Of a DNA stretch of 64,000 nucleotides, positions 9,779-18,318 are shown one piece after another (position 1 is the first letter of the stretch; each line of letters begins with the position of its first letter). Made by a program: the position numbers and the translations under genes. Source of the DNA: Methanolinea sp. Its GTDB lineage: Archaea; Halobacteriota; Methanomicrobia; Methanomicrobiales; Methanospirillaceae. The notes under the pieces were generated by a model. That model saw only the letters and a program-made list of their open reading frames with translations, had not been told where the DNA came from and did not search any database. The stretch covers positions 1 through 64,000 of the forward strand of contig JADFCY010000007.1 of NCBI GenBank assembly GCA_018263335.1, written 5' to 3'.

Positions 9779-10414
9779 TCAACCCTGGAAGCCTCTTCTC
9801 TCGACTCCCACTCTTCCCTTCTCGGTAGACAGCGTAAAGCCGAGGCTCTCGAGGTACTCCCTGCTCCTTCCCTGTCCATGGATGAGAAGTTCGACAAGGT
9901 CTTCCTTCTCGTCGACATCCGTGTGCAGGCGGAACGAGTCGATGACCTCGCAGGTGAGCCCTCGCTCGCGTGCGATAGCCTTGTGCTTCAGAAAACTTGC
10001 GCCGTAATAGTCGACACGGTAGGAAGAACCCTTTGCGAGGTAAATCGCATTGGTTCCGCCGCCCCTCCCTGGCGCGATCGCAATCTCATGCCGGGAGGAT
10101 ATGAGCTGCATCACGGCCTGCGGTGTCACGAGGGGGAGGTCTGCCATGATGATCAGAACCGGGCCCTTCTGCCCGGAAAGGAGTGCATTCAGGGTCTCGT
10201 TGAGCCCGCCGGGAATGACTTCCACCCTCGTTTCCCTGCACTCGTAGGGCTCTGTGGAGATGATCCTCGGTGAACAACCCGCACCGCTGACTGCCTCGAC
10301 CACGTCCGCAAGCATCATCCTTGCAAAAGACTCCCGCTCCTCCTTCTCCAGCACGCAGGAGAGGCGTGTCTTGGGATTGACCGGCTTGAAGGGTATGAGC
10401 GCGTTGACCGGCAT
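9779..10414 (-). CDS. cofC: 2-phospho-L-lactate guanylyltransferase
   Basis: This enzyme activates 2-phospholactate (or a related acid) with GTP in F420 assembly. The N-terminus MPVNALIPFKPVNPKTRLSC is the CofC nucleotide-binding start. Further motifs are VLIIMADLPLVTPQAV, APGRGGGTNAIYLAKGS and the Asp-rich DTDVDEKEDL-like end (HTDVDEKEDLVELL). I chose the ATG at 10414 (211 residues) because it matches the family N-terminus. An ATG at 10441 (220 residues) has a somewhat better upstream AAGAGGT and is the alternative; longer starts are unlikely. It is divergent from cofG. Confidence 0.92.
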   Translation of the reverse strand: MPVNALIPFKPVNPKTRLSCVLEKEERESFARMMLADVVEAVSGAGCSPRIISTEPYECRETRVEVIPGGLNETLNALLSGQKGPVLIIMADLPLVTPQAVMQLISSRHEIAIAPGRGGGTNAIYLAKGSSYRVDYYGASFLKHKAIARERGLTCEVIDSFRLHTDVDEKEDLVELLIHGQGRSREYLESLGFTLSTEKGRVGVERRGFQG

Positions 10415-10533
10415 GCCTGCTTCTTTCCCTTTTGTGTGCATGACCTCAAATACCTCTTGATCAGGATGTTCGTGATGACTGCCGTATATGGTCAATTCAT
10501 TAGTCATGAAACCGATTGAACATAAGAACAGAG
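10415..10533. promoter_or_regulatory. Divergent promoter region of cofC and cofG
   Basis: The only AT-rich part of this 119-base spacer is near 10480-10515. GCCGTATATGGTC at 10483-10495 is a TATA-like box for cofG. The opposite strand of the same stretch could serve cofC with a long leader. No operator symmetry is obvious. Confidence 0.3.
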
Positions 10534-11532
10534 ATGCCACGGAGGATTATCACTTACTCGCGCAATGTCTTTCTCCCCCTTACCACCGTCTGCCACAACC
10601 GGTGCGGATACTGCTCTTTCCGCACACCTGTTACAGAAGGATGCATCCTCCCTCCACCGCAGGTGGAAGATACCCTGCGCAGGGGTGCTGCGCTCGGATG
10701 CACCGAGGCACTCTTCACGTTCGGGGAACGGCCCGGTCTCGAACCGGGATTCTCAGGAGTCCTCGAAAAGATGGGATACCGGGATATCCTGGACTGCTGC
10801 TTTGACCTCTGCGAGAAGGCCATCGGATTCGGGCTCCTCCCCCATACCAATGCCGGGATCCTTACTCTCGAGGAGATGGAGCGGCTTTCTCGTGTGAATG
10901 CGAGCATGGGGCTGATGCTGGAGACGACTGCCCCTGTCCCCGCGCACAGGAACTCTCCCGGGAAAGACCCATCAGTTCGAATCGGGATGATCGAGGACGC
11001 CGGGCGGCTCCGTATCCCGTTCACCACCGGCGTTCTTCTCGGAATTGGGGAACGTATGGACGATCGGGAAGAGTCGTTCATGGTCATCCGCGACCTCCAT
11101 AAAAAATACGGCCACATCCAGGAGGTGATCATCCAGAACTTCTGCCCGAAGGACAATACACCCATGGCCGGATGTTCCCCCGTCTCCCCGGAGGAGATCT
11201 GCCTTGCGATCCGCATCGCGAGGGATATCCTTCCTGATGAAGTCGCCATCCAGATCCCTCCGAACCTCGCGGATGCCTCCATGCTCATCCCCTGCGGTGT
11301 CGATGACCTTGGCGGAGTCTCCCCCCTCACCATCGATTATGTCAACCCCGAGCATCCCTGGCCGCAGTTGCGTGAGCTTGCGCGCCTCGTCGGCGACGCA
11401 GAACTCAGGGAGCGCCTGTGCATCTACCAGAGATACATCGAGAAAGGGTGGTACCCGCCACGCCTCGCACCACTTATAAGCCATTTGAACCAAATGATAC
11501 ATCAGAGGAGCGATCGCAGTGCAGAAGGGTGA
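10534..11532 (+). CDS. cofG: FO synthase subunit CofG (radical SAM)
   Basis: This protein is one of two radical SAM subunits that build 7,8-didemethyl-8-hydroxy-5-deazariboflavin, the F420 chromophore. The [4Fe-4S]-SAM motif CHNRCGYC (C-x3-C-x2-C) lies near residue 20, preceded by ITYSRNVFLPLTTVC. Later motifs are LPHTNAG, MGLMLETTAP, the typical IPFTTGVLLGIGE and EVIIQNFCPKDNTPM. The ATG at 10534 begins MPRRIITYSRN, as in relatives; a TTG six codons upstream is possible. The partner CofH is not in the window. The 3' end overlaps purC by 14 bases. Confidence 0.96.
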   Translation: MPRRIITYSRNVFLPLTTVCHNRCGYCSFRTPVTEGCILPPPQVEDTLRRGAALGCTEALFTFGERPGLEPGFSGVLEKMGYRDILDCCFDLCEKAIGFGLLPHTNAGILTLEEMERLSRVNASMGLMLETTAPVPAHRNSPGKDPSVRIGMIEDAGRLRIPFTTGVLLGIGERMDDREESFMVIRDLHKKYGHIQEVIIQNFCPKDNTPMAGCSPVSPEEICLAIRIARDILPDEVAIQIPPNLADASMLIPCGVDDLGGVSPLTIDYVNPEHPWPQLRELARLVGDAELRERLCIYQRYIEKGWYPPRLAPLISHLNQMIHQRSDRSAEG

Positions 11533-12232
11533 CCTGCTTTACGAGGGAAAGGCGAAATCGGTATACAGGACCGAGAATGAAGGGGTGGTGCTCATGGAGT
11601 TCCGCGACGACATCACTGCATTCGACGGGGGAAAGAAGGATTCCCTGGAGACGAAAGGCTGCGTGAATGCACGTGTATCGGCCTCCCTCTTTCGTCTCCT
11701 CATGGAACATGGGATTCCCACCCACTTCATTGAGCTCCTGCAGGACCGGTTCATGCGTGTTCGGGCCCTCAATATGATCCCGCTCGAGGTGATTGTGCGG
11801 AACGTGGCAGCCGGCTCCATGAGCAGGAACTATCCCATTGCGGAAGGAACGCCCCTCAACCCGCCTGTCATCGTGATCGATTACAAGGATGACTCGCGGC
11901 ACGATCCGATGCTCAACGACGACCTTATCATCGCACTGAAGATCCTCACCCCGGAAGAGTTGACGCGGGTCAGGGATATCGCGCTACGAGTCAATTCGAT
12001 CCTGATGCAGTTCTTTTCGTCACTGGGCATCACACTCGTGGACTTCAAGTTGGAGTTCGGTAAGGCAGATGGAGAGATCATGCTCGGAGATGAGATCAGC
12101 ATGGACTCGATGCGCCTCTGGGACAAACGCACCGGGGAGTCGCTTGATAAGGACGTGTATCGTTTCTCAAAGGGAGACGTGATGGAGGTATACCGGCGTG
12201 TGGCAGAGAAGATATGCGCGGGAGAGGGATGA
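11519..12232 (+). CDS. purC: Phosphoribosylaminoimidazole-succinocarboxamide synthase (SAICAR synthetase)
   Basis: This 237-residue ATP-dependent enzyme joins aspartate to CAIR in purine synthesis. Motifs are LLYEGKAKSVYRT (about 6-18), DDITAFDGGKKD, RVRALNMIPLEVIVRNVAAGSMSR, DYKDDSRHDPMLN and the C-terminal GDEISMDSMRLWD. The start is GTG at 11519 and lies inside the end of cofG. The stop shares an ATGA with the next gene, so cofG-purC-ftrB are translationally coupled. Size and motifs are normal for the single-domain archaeal and bacterial enzyme. Confidence 0.97.
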   Translation: MQKGDLLYEGKAKSVYRTENEGVVLMEFRDDITAFDGGKKDSLETKGCVNARVSASLFRLLMEHGIPTHFIELLQDRFMRVRALNMIPLEVIVRNVAAGSMSRNYPIAEGTPLNPPVIVIDYKDDSRHDPMLNDDLIIALKILTPEELTRVRDIALRVNSILMQFFSSLGITLVDFKLEFGKADGEIMLGDEISMDSMRLWDKRTGESLDKDVYRFSKGDVMEVYRRVAEKICAGEG

Positions 12233-12507
12233 CTGTGACTGATGATGATCTTGAGCGCGAGCTGCTTGAATGGGCGAGGAAATACGCCAAGGAGCACAGG
12301 TGGATACTCAACCCGGACCAGAGAAAACTGGACATCGTGATCCGGGGACTTGCACGGAACCAGAGAAAATTCGGGGAGCGTTATTGCCCATGCCGCCTCC
12401 GGTCCGGTGACCCCGAGAAGGACCGGGACATCATCTGCCCCTGCATCTTCCACGCGGACGAGATTGCGCAGGATGGCAGTTGCCACTGCCAGCTGTACTT
12501 CCGCTGA
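12229..12507 (+). CDS. ftrB: Ferredoxin-thioredoxin reductase catalytic subunit
   Basis: This small protein (92 residues from ATG 12229) has the FTR cysteine signature: CPC, then CPC 14 residues later, then CHC near the C-terminus (CHCQLYFR). These ligate one [4Fe-4S] cluster and form the active-site disulfide that passes ferredoxin electrons to thioredoxin. Spacing between the first two CPC motifs is two residues shorter than in plant FTR. The start was chosen for the preceding GGAGAGGG and the ATGA overlap with purC. No variable (alpha) subunit is adjacent, which is usual in archaea. Confidence 0.93.
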   Translation: MTVTDDDLERELLEWARKYAKEHRWILNPDQRKLDIVIRGLARNQRKFGERYCPCRLRSGDPEKDRDIICPCIFHADEIAQDGSCHCQLYFR

Positions 12508-12543
12508 GGATGCCCGCTGGACTCCTGAAGACTTCAGCCTCGC

Positions 12544-12567
12544 GCCCTTGCCCTGCCAGGCGAGGGC
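12544..12567. terminator. Stem-loop between convergent ftrB and ubiB-like genes
   Basis: GCCCTTGCC (12544-12552) and GGCGAGGGC (12559-12567) form a 9-base-pair stem with one G-T pair and a 6-base loop. It lies in the 83-base spacer between two converging genes and could limit read-through on both strands. There is no T-run. Confidence 0.4.
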
Positions 12568-12590
12568 ACCGTCCGTACCCGGTCACGCTT

Positions 12591-14246
12591 CTAACGTTCC
12601 CTCCCCTCGACTCCGGTGGAGAGGACGCTGTAGATGGCATAGAACCCTATCCCGATCGCGGTAATGTATGCCAATATTGCCAGGTAATAGACCAGTTCAG
12701 GGAGGGGGAGGCTTGCCTCGCGCAGGATGAATGAAGAGCCCACCACCATGCCTGACACGATGAGGCCTATCAGCACCTTGTTGCTGGTCCGGTCAAGCGA
12801 GACCTGGAGACGGCGGATGTCGGTATCCACAATGTCGATCTTGATTGTTCCGGTCCCAAGCTGTTTGAGCATCTGATTGATATTCCTCGGCATGTCGAGG
12901 AGACCGTCCATCGTCTCGAGCATGGACCCCCCTGCACGGGACCGGATCTGGTCAATCAGCGATTCGCGCTTCTTAAACCGGACCATGAAGAGCTCGATCT
13001 CGTCCCTGAACCTGAACGCAGGGTCGAGTGCAATACCCACGTCGAGGACCATGATGATCACCTTCAGCATCAGCATCAGGTTTCCCGGCACCTGGATGCG
13101 GTACTCCCTCAGGATCGTGGTGAACGAATTGGTCATCGTGGTGAAGTTGAACTGGCCGATCGAGGTCCCTTCAGCCTCAAGCATCGCTGTGTAGATCTCG
13201 TCGCGGAGGGCTTCCCTCGAGTCTTCCGGGACCCGAACAGAGAGACCTTCAAGCGACTTCAACACCATCCCGGCGTCCTGGAGCACCATGGCGTTCAGGA
13301 GCTGGACGAACCAGAAACGGCGTTCAGGCCTGATGATCCCGACGATGCCGAAGTCCAGGAAGACCAGCGTCCCTTCTCGTGTGACCAGCAGGTTCCCGGG
13401 GTGGGGATCGCCATGGAAGAACCCATGCTCAAAGATCTGGGTCATATAGGCAACAAAGCCATTCCTCGCAATTCTTCTGGGATTGAGGCCGAACTCCCGG
13501 ATGGCGCTGATATTGTCGACCCGGACACCGTCGATATACTCCATCACGAGCACTCGTCGGCTGCTGTATTCCCAGAAAATCTTTGGGACCTTCACCCCGG
13601 AGAGATCCTGCATCTGCATCCGCAGCAGGTCGGCGTTCTTCCCGTCCCTCACGAAATCGAGTTCTTTTCGTATCTGTGCCGCAAAGTCCTTCACGATTCC
13701 CCGGGGATTGTAGACTCTCCATTCGGGAATGCTCCTCTCTGCACGGCGTGCAAACGATTCGAGGATCAGAATGTCGGTCTCGATGATCTGCTCGATGCCC
13801 GGCCTCTGCACCTTCAGGGCAACTGGGGTGCCGTCTTTGAGCGTGGCCCTGTGCACCTGTGCAATAGATGCAGACGCAACCGGCGTCTCTTCGATCGTTG
13901 AGAAGTGCTCTTCGTAACCCGGGCAGGACTCCCGGATCGTCTCCCTGATTACTTCAAACGGCAAGGGGTTGGTGCGGTCCTGGAGGAGTTTCAGCTCTTC
14001 TACCAGGGCGACGGGGAGCATGTCCTGCCTTGTGCTGATGATCTGGCCGAACTTCACGAACGTCGGTCCAAGTTCCTCGAGCGCCATCCTGATACGCTGG
14101 AAGTCGCCTGCGGCAGATTCCGAAGTACAGGTGCGGCAGACCCGGAACTTATGCACTCCTGGAAAGAGACGCTGGATCACGATGCCGAATCCGTACTTGA
14201 ACAGGATATCAGCTATCTGACCGTATCGGCGGAACCTTGTTATCAT
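12591..14246 (-). CDS. ABC1/UbiB-family atypical kinase, membrane anchored
   Basis: This 551-residue protein (ATG at 14246) belongs to the ADCK/UbiB/AarF family. Motifs are the KxGQ-type LGPTFVKFGQIISTRQD (about 60-76), the A-rich loop SIAQVHRATL, ALKVQRPG with the phosphate-anchoring Lys, FFHGDPHPGNLLV and metal-binding LDFGIVG. Two membrane helices close the protein (VLIGLIVSGMVVGSSFIL and LVYYLAILAYITAIGIGFYAIY). Bacterial relatives support quinone synthesis; methanogens of this type lack ubiquinone, so the archaeal role (perhaps isoprenoid lipids) is unknown. It sits beside the isoprenoid superoperon, in the same direction, 55 bases after gltX. Confidence 0.9.
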   Translation of the reverse strand: MITRFRRYGQIADILFKYGFGIVIQRLFPGVHKFRVCRTCTSESAAGDFQRIRMALEELGPTFVKFGQIISTRQDMLPVALVEELKLLQDRTNPLPFEVIRETIRESCPGYEEHFSTIEETPVASASIAQVHRATLKDGTPVALKVQRPGIEQIIETDILILESFARRAERSIPEWRVYNPRGIVKDFAAQIRKELDFVRDGKNADLLRMQMQDLSGVKVPKIFWEYSSRRVLVMEYIDGVRVDNISAIREFGLNPRRIARNGFVAYMTQIFEHGFFHGDPHPGNLLVTREGTLVFLDFGIVGIIRPERRFWFVQLLNAMVLQDAGMVLKSLEGLSVRVPEDSREALRDEIYTAMLEAEGTSIGQFNFTTMTNSFTTILREYRIQVPGNLMLMLKVIIMVLDVGIALDPAFRFRDEIELFMVRFKKRESLIDQIRSRAGGSMLETMDGLLDMPRNINQMLKQLGTGTIKIDIVDTDIRRLQVSLDRTSNKVLIGLIVSGMVVGSSFILREASLPLPELVYYLAILAYITAIGIGFYAIYSVLSTGVEGRER

Positions 14247-14301
14247 GTGATCACGCCCATGAGGGTGCGATTGTGAAAGAGGGCACTGGTCCCTCATCCC
14301 A

Positions 14302-15990
14302 TCAACGATGGGTGAAATATGCGATTATACCTTCCGGGTTCACCGCATCGATCCTGGCAAACCCCACCCTCTCGAACTGAACCACCGAACCCAACTCCTC
14401 CGCGACACCGGGTTCACACATCCCTGCGCGGTCCCCGGCGGGGGTGACAAGTGTACATGGAATCCCCGCTCCTTTCGGGAGCCACTGGATGATGGGCGCT
14501 TTCCTGGCACGCGCGTCGGCAAGTGACTCGCCGGCAAAGCATGCGGAAATATCCGCTCCCTGCCCTGAAATCTCGATATTGAAGAGGTCCTTCAACCTTA
14601 TCATCCCGCTTCCCTTCTCCAGGTCTTCGCGGGGCAGCAGTATCTGCCCAGTGAAATGGAGGTCCCGGGTTCCCCTCTCCGGGTGCGCTGGGTGGAGGAG
14701 GGCATGAGCGACGTGGTCGGGTGCACCCTGCACTTTTACAGGGACGGGATCGGGGACAAAGAAGTAACGGTTCGCCACCGGGTCTATGACCGCCTTGTTC
14801 CTCGCAAAGAGGTTCTCCCAGGAGAATGAGATGTCTGTCTCACCGATGCCGATGTCAAGGACTGCCTCCCGGACCGCTTCCGGCGCGATCCCCCGGCGAG
14901 CCATGGCCCGCAGAGTGCCGAGGCGGATATCATCCCATCCCTGGTACTCTCCCGCCGCGATGCCCGCCCGCATCTGGGAGGTTGAGAGGACCACTCCCTC
15001 GATGCCCATCCGGCCATAATGACGGTATACGGGAGGTTCCCACCCAAAATAATCGAAGATGTAGCGCTGCCTCCGGGTGTTTGCGATGTGGTCCTTCCCG
15101 CGGATCACATGCGTGATGCCGAGCAGGTGGTCATCGATTGCAACCGAGAAGTTCATCAGCGGATAGAGGCATGCGTCCATGCGGGGGTGAGGCGGGCTTT
15201 TTAGGATCCTGAACGCCGGGTAATCCCTCATCGCGGGATCGGGATGCTCAAGGTCAGTCCTTACCCGGAGCGTGGCTTCCCCTTCGCTGTACTCCCCCTC
15301 GCGCATCTTCTCGAACATTTCAAGGTCCTCTTCGATACTCCGCCCGCGGCACGGGCATTCCTTCCTCGCAAGCTTCATGGCCCTGAACCGCTCGCTGTCG
15401 CAGGTGCAGACGTAGGCGCCGCCCCTCTCAATCAGGTCCCGGCCGTACTGGTAATACAGGTCAAAACGATCGCTCTGGTATACCACGTCGTGTATCGCGA
15501 GCCCGAGCCATTCGATGTCCTCCCTTACCATGTCGTATGCCTGCGGGTCCACCCGCTTTGGGTCGGTGTCCTCGATGCGAAGCACGTATCTTCCGCCGTA
15601 GCGCCGGACATAGGCATCGTTCAGGACCGCTGCCCGGGCATGCCCGAGGTGGAGCGGGCCGCTTGGGTTGGGGGCAAACCTCATGACGACCCCTTTTTCG
15701 GCCTTCTCAAGAGCGGGCAGGACCCGGATCTGCTCACGGGGGCGCGACATCTCCTCCACGAGTTCAGGGGCCATCGATTCGAGGCGGTGGGCACGCTCAA
15801 CGGGAGAGAGTAAGGAGACTTCTTCGATGACCTCCTTCACGAGGGCCGTCGCCTCCTTTGCACGCGGCTTCATTTCGGGGTATTTCCCCATCACCATCCC
15901 GATCACGGTCCCTGCTTTCGGGATGCTCTGGTGCTTCACCGCGTTCTGGAGGGCAAACACGAGGAGCGCCCGCCTCAACGGGTCTTCCAT
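14302..15990 (-). CDS. gltX: Glutamyl-tRNA synthetase (archaeal type)
   Basis: This 562-residue class I synthetase charges tRNA-Glu and, in archaea that make Gln-tRNA by transamidation, only tRNA-Glu. The ATP motif is MRFAPNPSGPLHLGHARAA (HIGH form HLGH), followed by LRIEDTDPKR. A cysteine-containing insert CTCDSERFRAMKLARKECPC is present. The KMSKS region reads VVLSTSQM, a degenerate form. An anticodon-binding beta-barrel fills the C-terminus. The start at 15990 has GGAG nine bases upstream and sits one base after the idsA stop. It is the last gene of the isoprenoid/ribosomal superoperon. Confidence 0.96.
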   Translation of the reverse strand: MEDPLRRALLVFALQNAVKHQSIPKAGTVIGMVMGKYPEMKPRAKEATALVKEVIEEVSLLSPVERAHRLESMAPELVEEMSRPREQIRVLPALEKAEKGVVMRFAPNPSGPLHLGHARAAVLNDAYVRRYGGRYVLRIEDTDPKRVDPQAYDMVREDIEWLGLAIHDVVYQSDRFDLYYQYGRDLIERGGAYVCTCDSERFRAMKLARKECPCRGRSIEEDLEMFEKMREGEYSEGEATLRVRTDLEHPDPAMRDYPAFRILKSPPHPRMDACLYPLMNFSVAIDDHLLGITHVIRGKDHIANTRRQRYIFDYFGWEPPVYRHYGRMGIEGVVLSTSQMRAGIAAGEYQGWDDIRLGTLRAMARRGIAPEAVREAVLDIGIGETDISFSWENLFARNKAVIDPVANRYFFVPDPVPVKVQGAPDHVAHALLHPAHPERGTRDLHFTGQILLPREDLEKGSGMIRLKDLFNIEISGQGADISACFAGESLADARARKAPIIQWLPKGAGIPCTLVTPAGDRAGMCEPGVAEELGSVVQFERVGFARIDAVNPEGIIAYFTHR

Positions 15991-15991
15991 C

Positions 15992-16954
15992 TCAGGAACT
16001 CCGGCTGATGAAATGGTCACCCATCTGGATGAGGAGATCTTTCTCCTCGCTCGGAGGGAGAATCGATATCCGCCGGATACCGGTCACAACGAGGTTGCGG
16101 GCAGTCTCCTGCACCTCGGATATCACGCCAATCTCGCGGAGGTGTGTGATGATCTCCTCGATCTCTGCGGAAGAGAGCCTCCTCTTGAACTGAGAGAGGT
16201 CAAAACCCTTCTCTTTTGCCTTGATGTGGATGAGAGTCTTTTTCCCCTCCCGGATATCGGATGCCTGGTCCTTTCCGCTCAACTCCGGGGGGGAAAGAAG
16301 GTCGATGAGGTCGTCCTGGATCTGGAACGCCATTCCGATACCCTGCCCGAAATGGTAGAGGGCATCCGTGTAGGACGGGTTTCCCCCGGCAAGGATGCTC
16401 CCAATCCCCGCTGCCGCAGCGTAAAGCGCCCCGGTCTTCTTCTCCACCATCTTCATGTATTCGCCCTCGCCCACGTCGTCCCGCACCTCAAAGGACATGT
16501 CCATGTGCTGCCCCTCGCAGATCTCAACGCACGTCCGTGCGAGCATGGAGGTGGCCCTCACCTTGGCGCTGTCCGGGGCGTCGGCAAGGCTCAGAAACTC
16601 AAATGCACTGGCAAAGAGCACGTCGCCTGCAAGTATCGCGGTAGGCTCATCCCACTTGGTGTGGACAGTGGGCACCCCCCTCCTCACCAGGTCGCCATCC
16701 ATGATGTCGTCGTGGATGAGGGTGAAACTGTGGGTAAGTTCAAGGGAGAGGGCAGCAGGAACCACGTCAATGGCACTCCCCTTGTTCACCGCATCCGCGG
16801 AGAGCAGCAGGAGAGCAGGGCGAAGCCGCTTGCCCCCTGCGAGCAGCAGGTGTGCGCTTGCCCTGCCCAGGTCATCGCAAGACGATCCGAAATACCGGTG
16901 AATCAGGGAGTCGACCTGATTGGCGGTCTGTTCCAGGTAGCTGTTCAGTTCCAT
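15992..16954 (-). CDS. idsA: Short-chain polyprenyl diphosphate synthase (farnesyl/geranylgeranyl)
   Basis: This 320-residue prenyltransferase condenses IPP with allylic diphosphates to make the C15/C20 chains of archaeal ether lipids. The first aspartate-rich motif is LIHDDIMDGDLVRRGVPT (about 85-102) and the second is GMAFQIQDDLIDLL. GGKRLRPALLLL near residue 40 binds IPP. Product length is not certain from sequence, but this is the usual bifunctional GGPP synthase of methanogens. It sits 26 bases after the RNase J gene and 1 base before gltX. Confidence 0.95.
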   Translation of the reverse strand: MELNSYLEQTANQVDSLIHRYFGSSCDDLGRASAHLLLAGGKRLRPALLLLSADAVNKGSAIDVVPAALSLELTHSFTLIHDDIMDGDLVRRGVPTVHTKWDEPTAILAGDVLFASAFEFLSLADAPDSAKVRATSMLARTCVEICEGQHMDMSFEVRDDVGEGEYMKMVEKKTGALYAAAAGIGSILAGGNPSYTDALYHFGQGIGMAFQIQDDLIDLLSPPELSGKDQASDIREGKKTLIHIKAKEKGFDLSQFKRRLSSAEIEEIITHLREIGVISEVQETARNLVVTGIRRISILPPSEEKDLLIQMGDHFISRSS

Positions 16955-16980
16955 CTCGTCCTCCTCCTCATTTTCAGGAA

Positions 16981-18318
16981 TTATGTCATCTTTACCCGCT
17001 GTCCGTTCGAGAGGATATGCACGTCGTTGTGGAGCGTATACCCTATCGCCTCGGTGAACTCCGCATACCCCGATGTCATCCGGATATGCCCGTGCGCAGG
17101 GATGACATGCTGTGGGTTCAGCATGTGGATGAACTCATAGTGATCCTCTCGGTAGGCATGACCTGTCACGTGGAGGTCAGGGAAGATGCGGGCACCCGCC
17201 ATGTTCAGGTGAGCCTCGACCATGTAGCGCTGCCCGATATTCATCGGGTTTGGGATCACCTTTGCGGAAAAGATCACTTTGTCCCCCTTCTCAACCTTGT
17301 ACGGAGTATCTCCAAGGGCAACCCTTGTAAGGATCGACCCCGGTTCACCCTGGTGGCCGGTGATGATGGGGACAAACTTCTCCTTTCCTGCCTTCATCAT
17401 CCTGCGCAGGGTGCGGTCTACGGTCCTCCTGTTCCCGAACATACTCATCGTGTCCGGGTAACTGACGATCTTCATCTGCTCAGCGGTGGATGAGTATTTC
17501 TCCATCGACCTGCCGAGAAGAACAGGTTTCCTCCCGATCTCGTGGGCGCATTCGGCAATCGTCTTCACCCTCGCGATGTGAGAGGAGAAGGTGGAGACTA
17601 TGATTGCGGACTTGTCGTCCTCGTAACTCGTGATGGTGTCCCGGACGAGGTCACGGGCGACCCGCTCGCTCGGGGCACGGCCCCTGTTGTCGATGTAGGT
17701 CGCTTCCACGATAAGGGCAAGCACCCCTTCCTTTCCGATCTGGCGGAGGCGCGCAAAGTCCGGGGGGTCCCCTATCACAGGGGTCCGGTCCAGCTTGTAG
17801 TCGCAGGCATAGACTATCGCACCCTTGGGAGTATGAAGTACCGCAGTGACTGTATCGATGATACTGTGCTGCATGCGCACGAACTCGAGCGTGAGATTCT
17901 GGGAGAGGGTATACTTCTGGCCTGCTTTCAATGCGAACAACTTGTTGTTCACACCGAACTTCTGTTCCCCTGCAATCTGCTGGCGAATCAGTTCCGTGGT
18001 ATAGGGAGTGCTGATGATCGGGGCGTTGTACCGGTGGGCGAGCTTGGGAATTGCACCGATATGGTCAAGGTGCCCGTGCGAACAGACAATTGCCTTCACA
18101 CTCCCTTCCACCGTGTTCATCATGGTGTCGTCCGGGATCGCCTTCATCTGGATGAGATCCAGGGAGTGCATGTTCTCGACTTCTGCCTCCTCGTGGATCA
18201 TCACCTGGTCCAGGCGAAGCCCCATGTCAAAAATCACAATGTCCTTTCCGCAGCGGACGGCGGTCATATTCCTCCCGACCTCGTCGTACCCGCCCACCGC
18301 GATTATTTCAATATCCAT
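16981..18318 (-). CDS. rnj: Archaeal ribonuclease J (metallo-beta-lactamase/beta-CASP)
   Basis: This 445-residue protein has the metallo-beta-lactamase zinc motif SHGHLDHIGAIP (about 79-90), an early GGYDEVGRNM motif, ACDYKLDRTP, and beta-CASP features (VSTFSSHIARVKTI; ITGHQGEPGSILTR; VTGHAYREDHYEFI; PAHGHIRM). Archaeal RNase J homologues are 5'-3' exoribonucleases. Length matches the archaeal form without the bacterial C-terminal extension. It sits between idsA and fni, with a one-base overlap with fni. The pairing of an RNase with isoprenoid genes is conserved in many euryarchaea as far as I recall. Confidence 0.93.
   Translation of the reverse strand: MDIEIIAVGGYDEVGRNMTAVRCGKDIVIFDMGLRLDQVMIHEEAEVENMHSLDLIQMKAIPDDTMMNTVEGSVKAIVCSHGHLDHIGAIPKLAHRYNAPIISTPYTTELIRQQIAGEQKFGVNNKLFALKAGQKYTLSQNLTLEFVRMQHSIIDTVTAVLHTPKGAIVYACDYKLDRTPVIGDPPDFARLRQIGKEGVLALIVEATYIDNRGRAPSERVARDLVRDTITSYEDDKSAIIVSTFSSHIARVKTIAECAHEIGRKPVLLGRSMEKYSSTAEQMKIVSYPDTMSMFGNRRTVDRTLRRMMKAGKEKFVPIITGHQGEPGSILTRVALGDTPYKVEKGDKVIFSAKVIPNPMNIGQRYMVEAHLNMAGARIFPDLHVTGHAYREDHYEFIHMLNPQHVIPAHGHIRMTSGYAEFTEAIGYTLHNDVHILSNGQRVKMT

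Noticed and set aside
14880-15010. Degenerate KMSKS motif (STSQM) in GltX as a sign of a broken enzyme
   Set aside because: Archaeal glutamyl-tRNA synthetases commonly have a diverged motif of this kind; all other motifs are intact.
15668-17140. 490-codon plus-strand open frame opposite gltX and idsA
   Set aside because: It spans two well-identified minus-strand genes and has no family motif or ribosome site. It is an antisense shadow.
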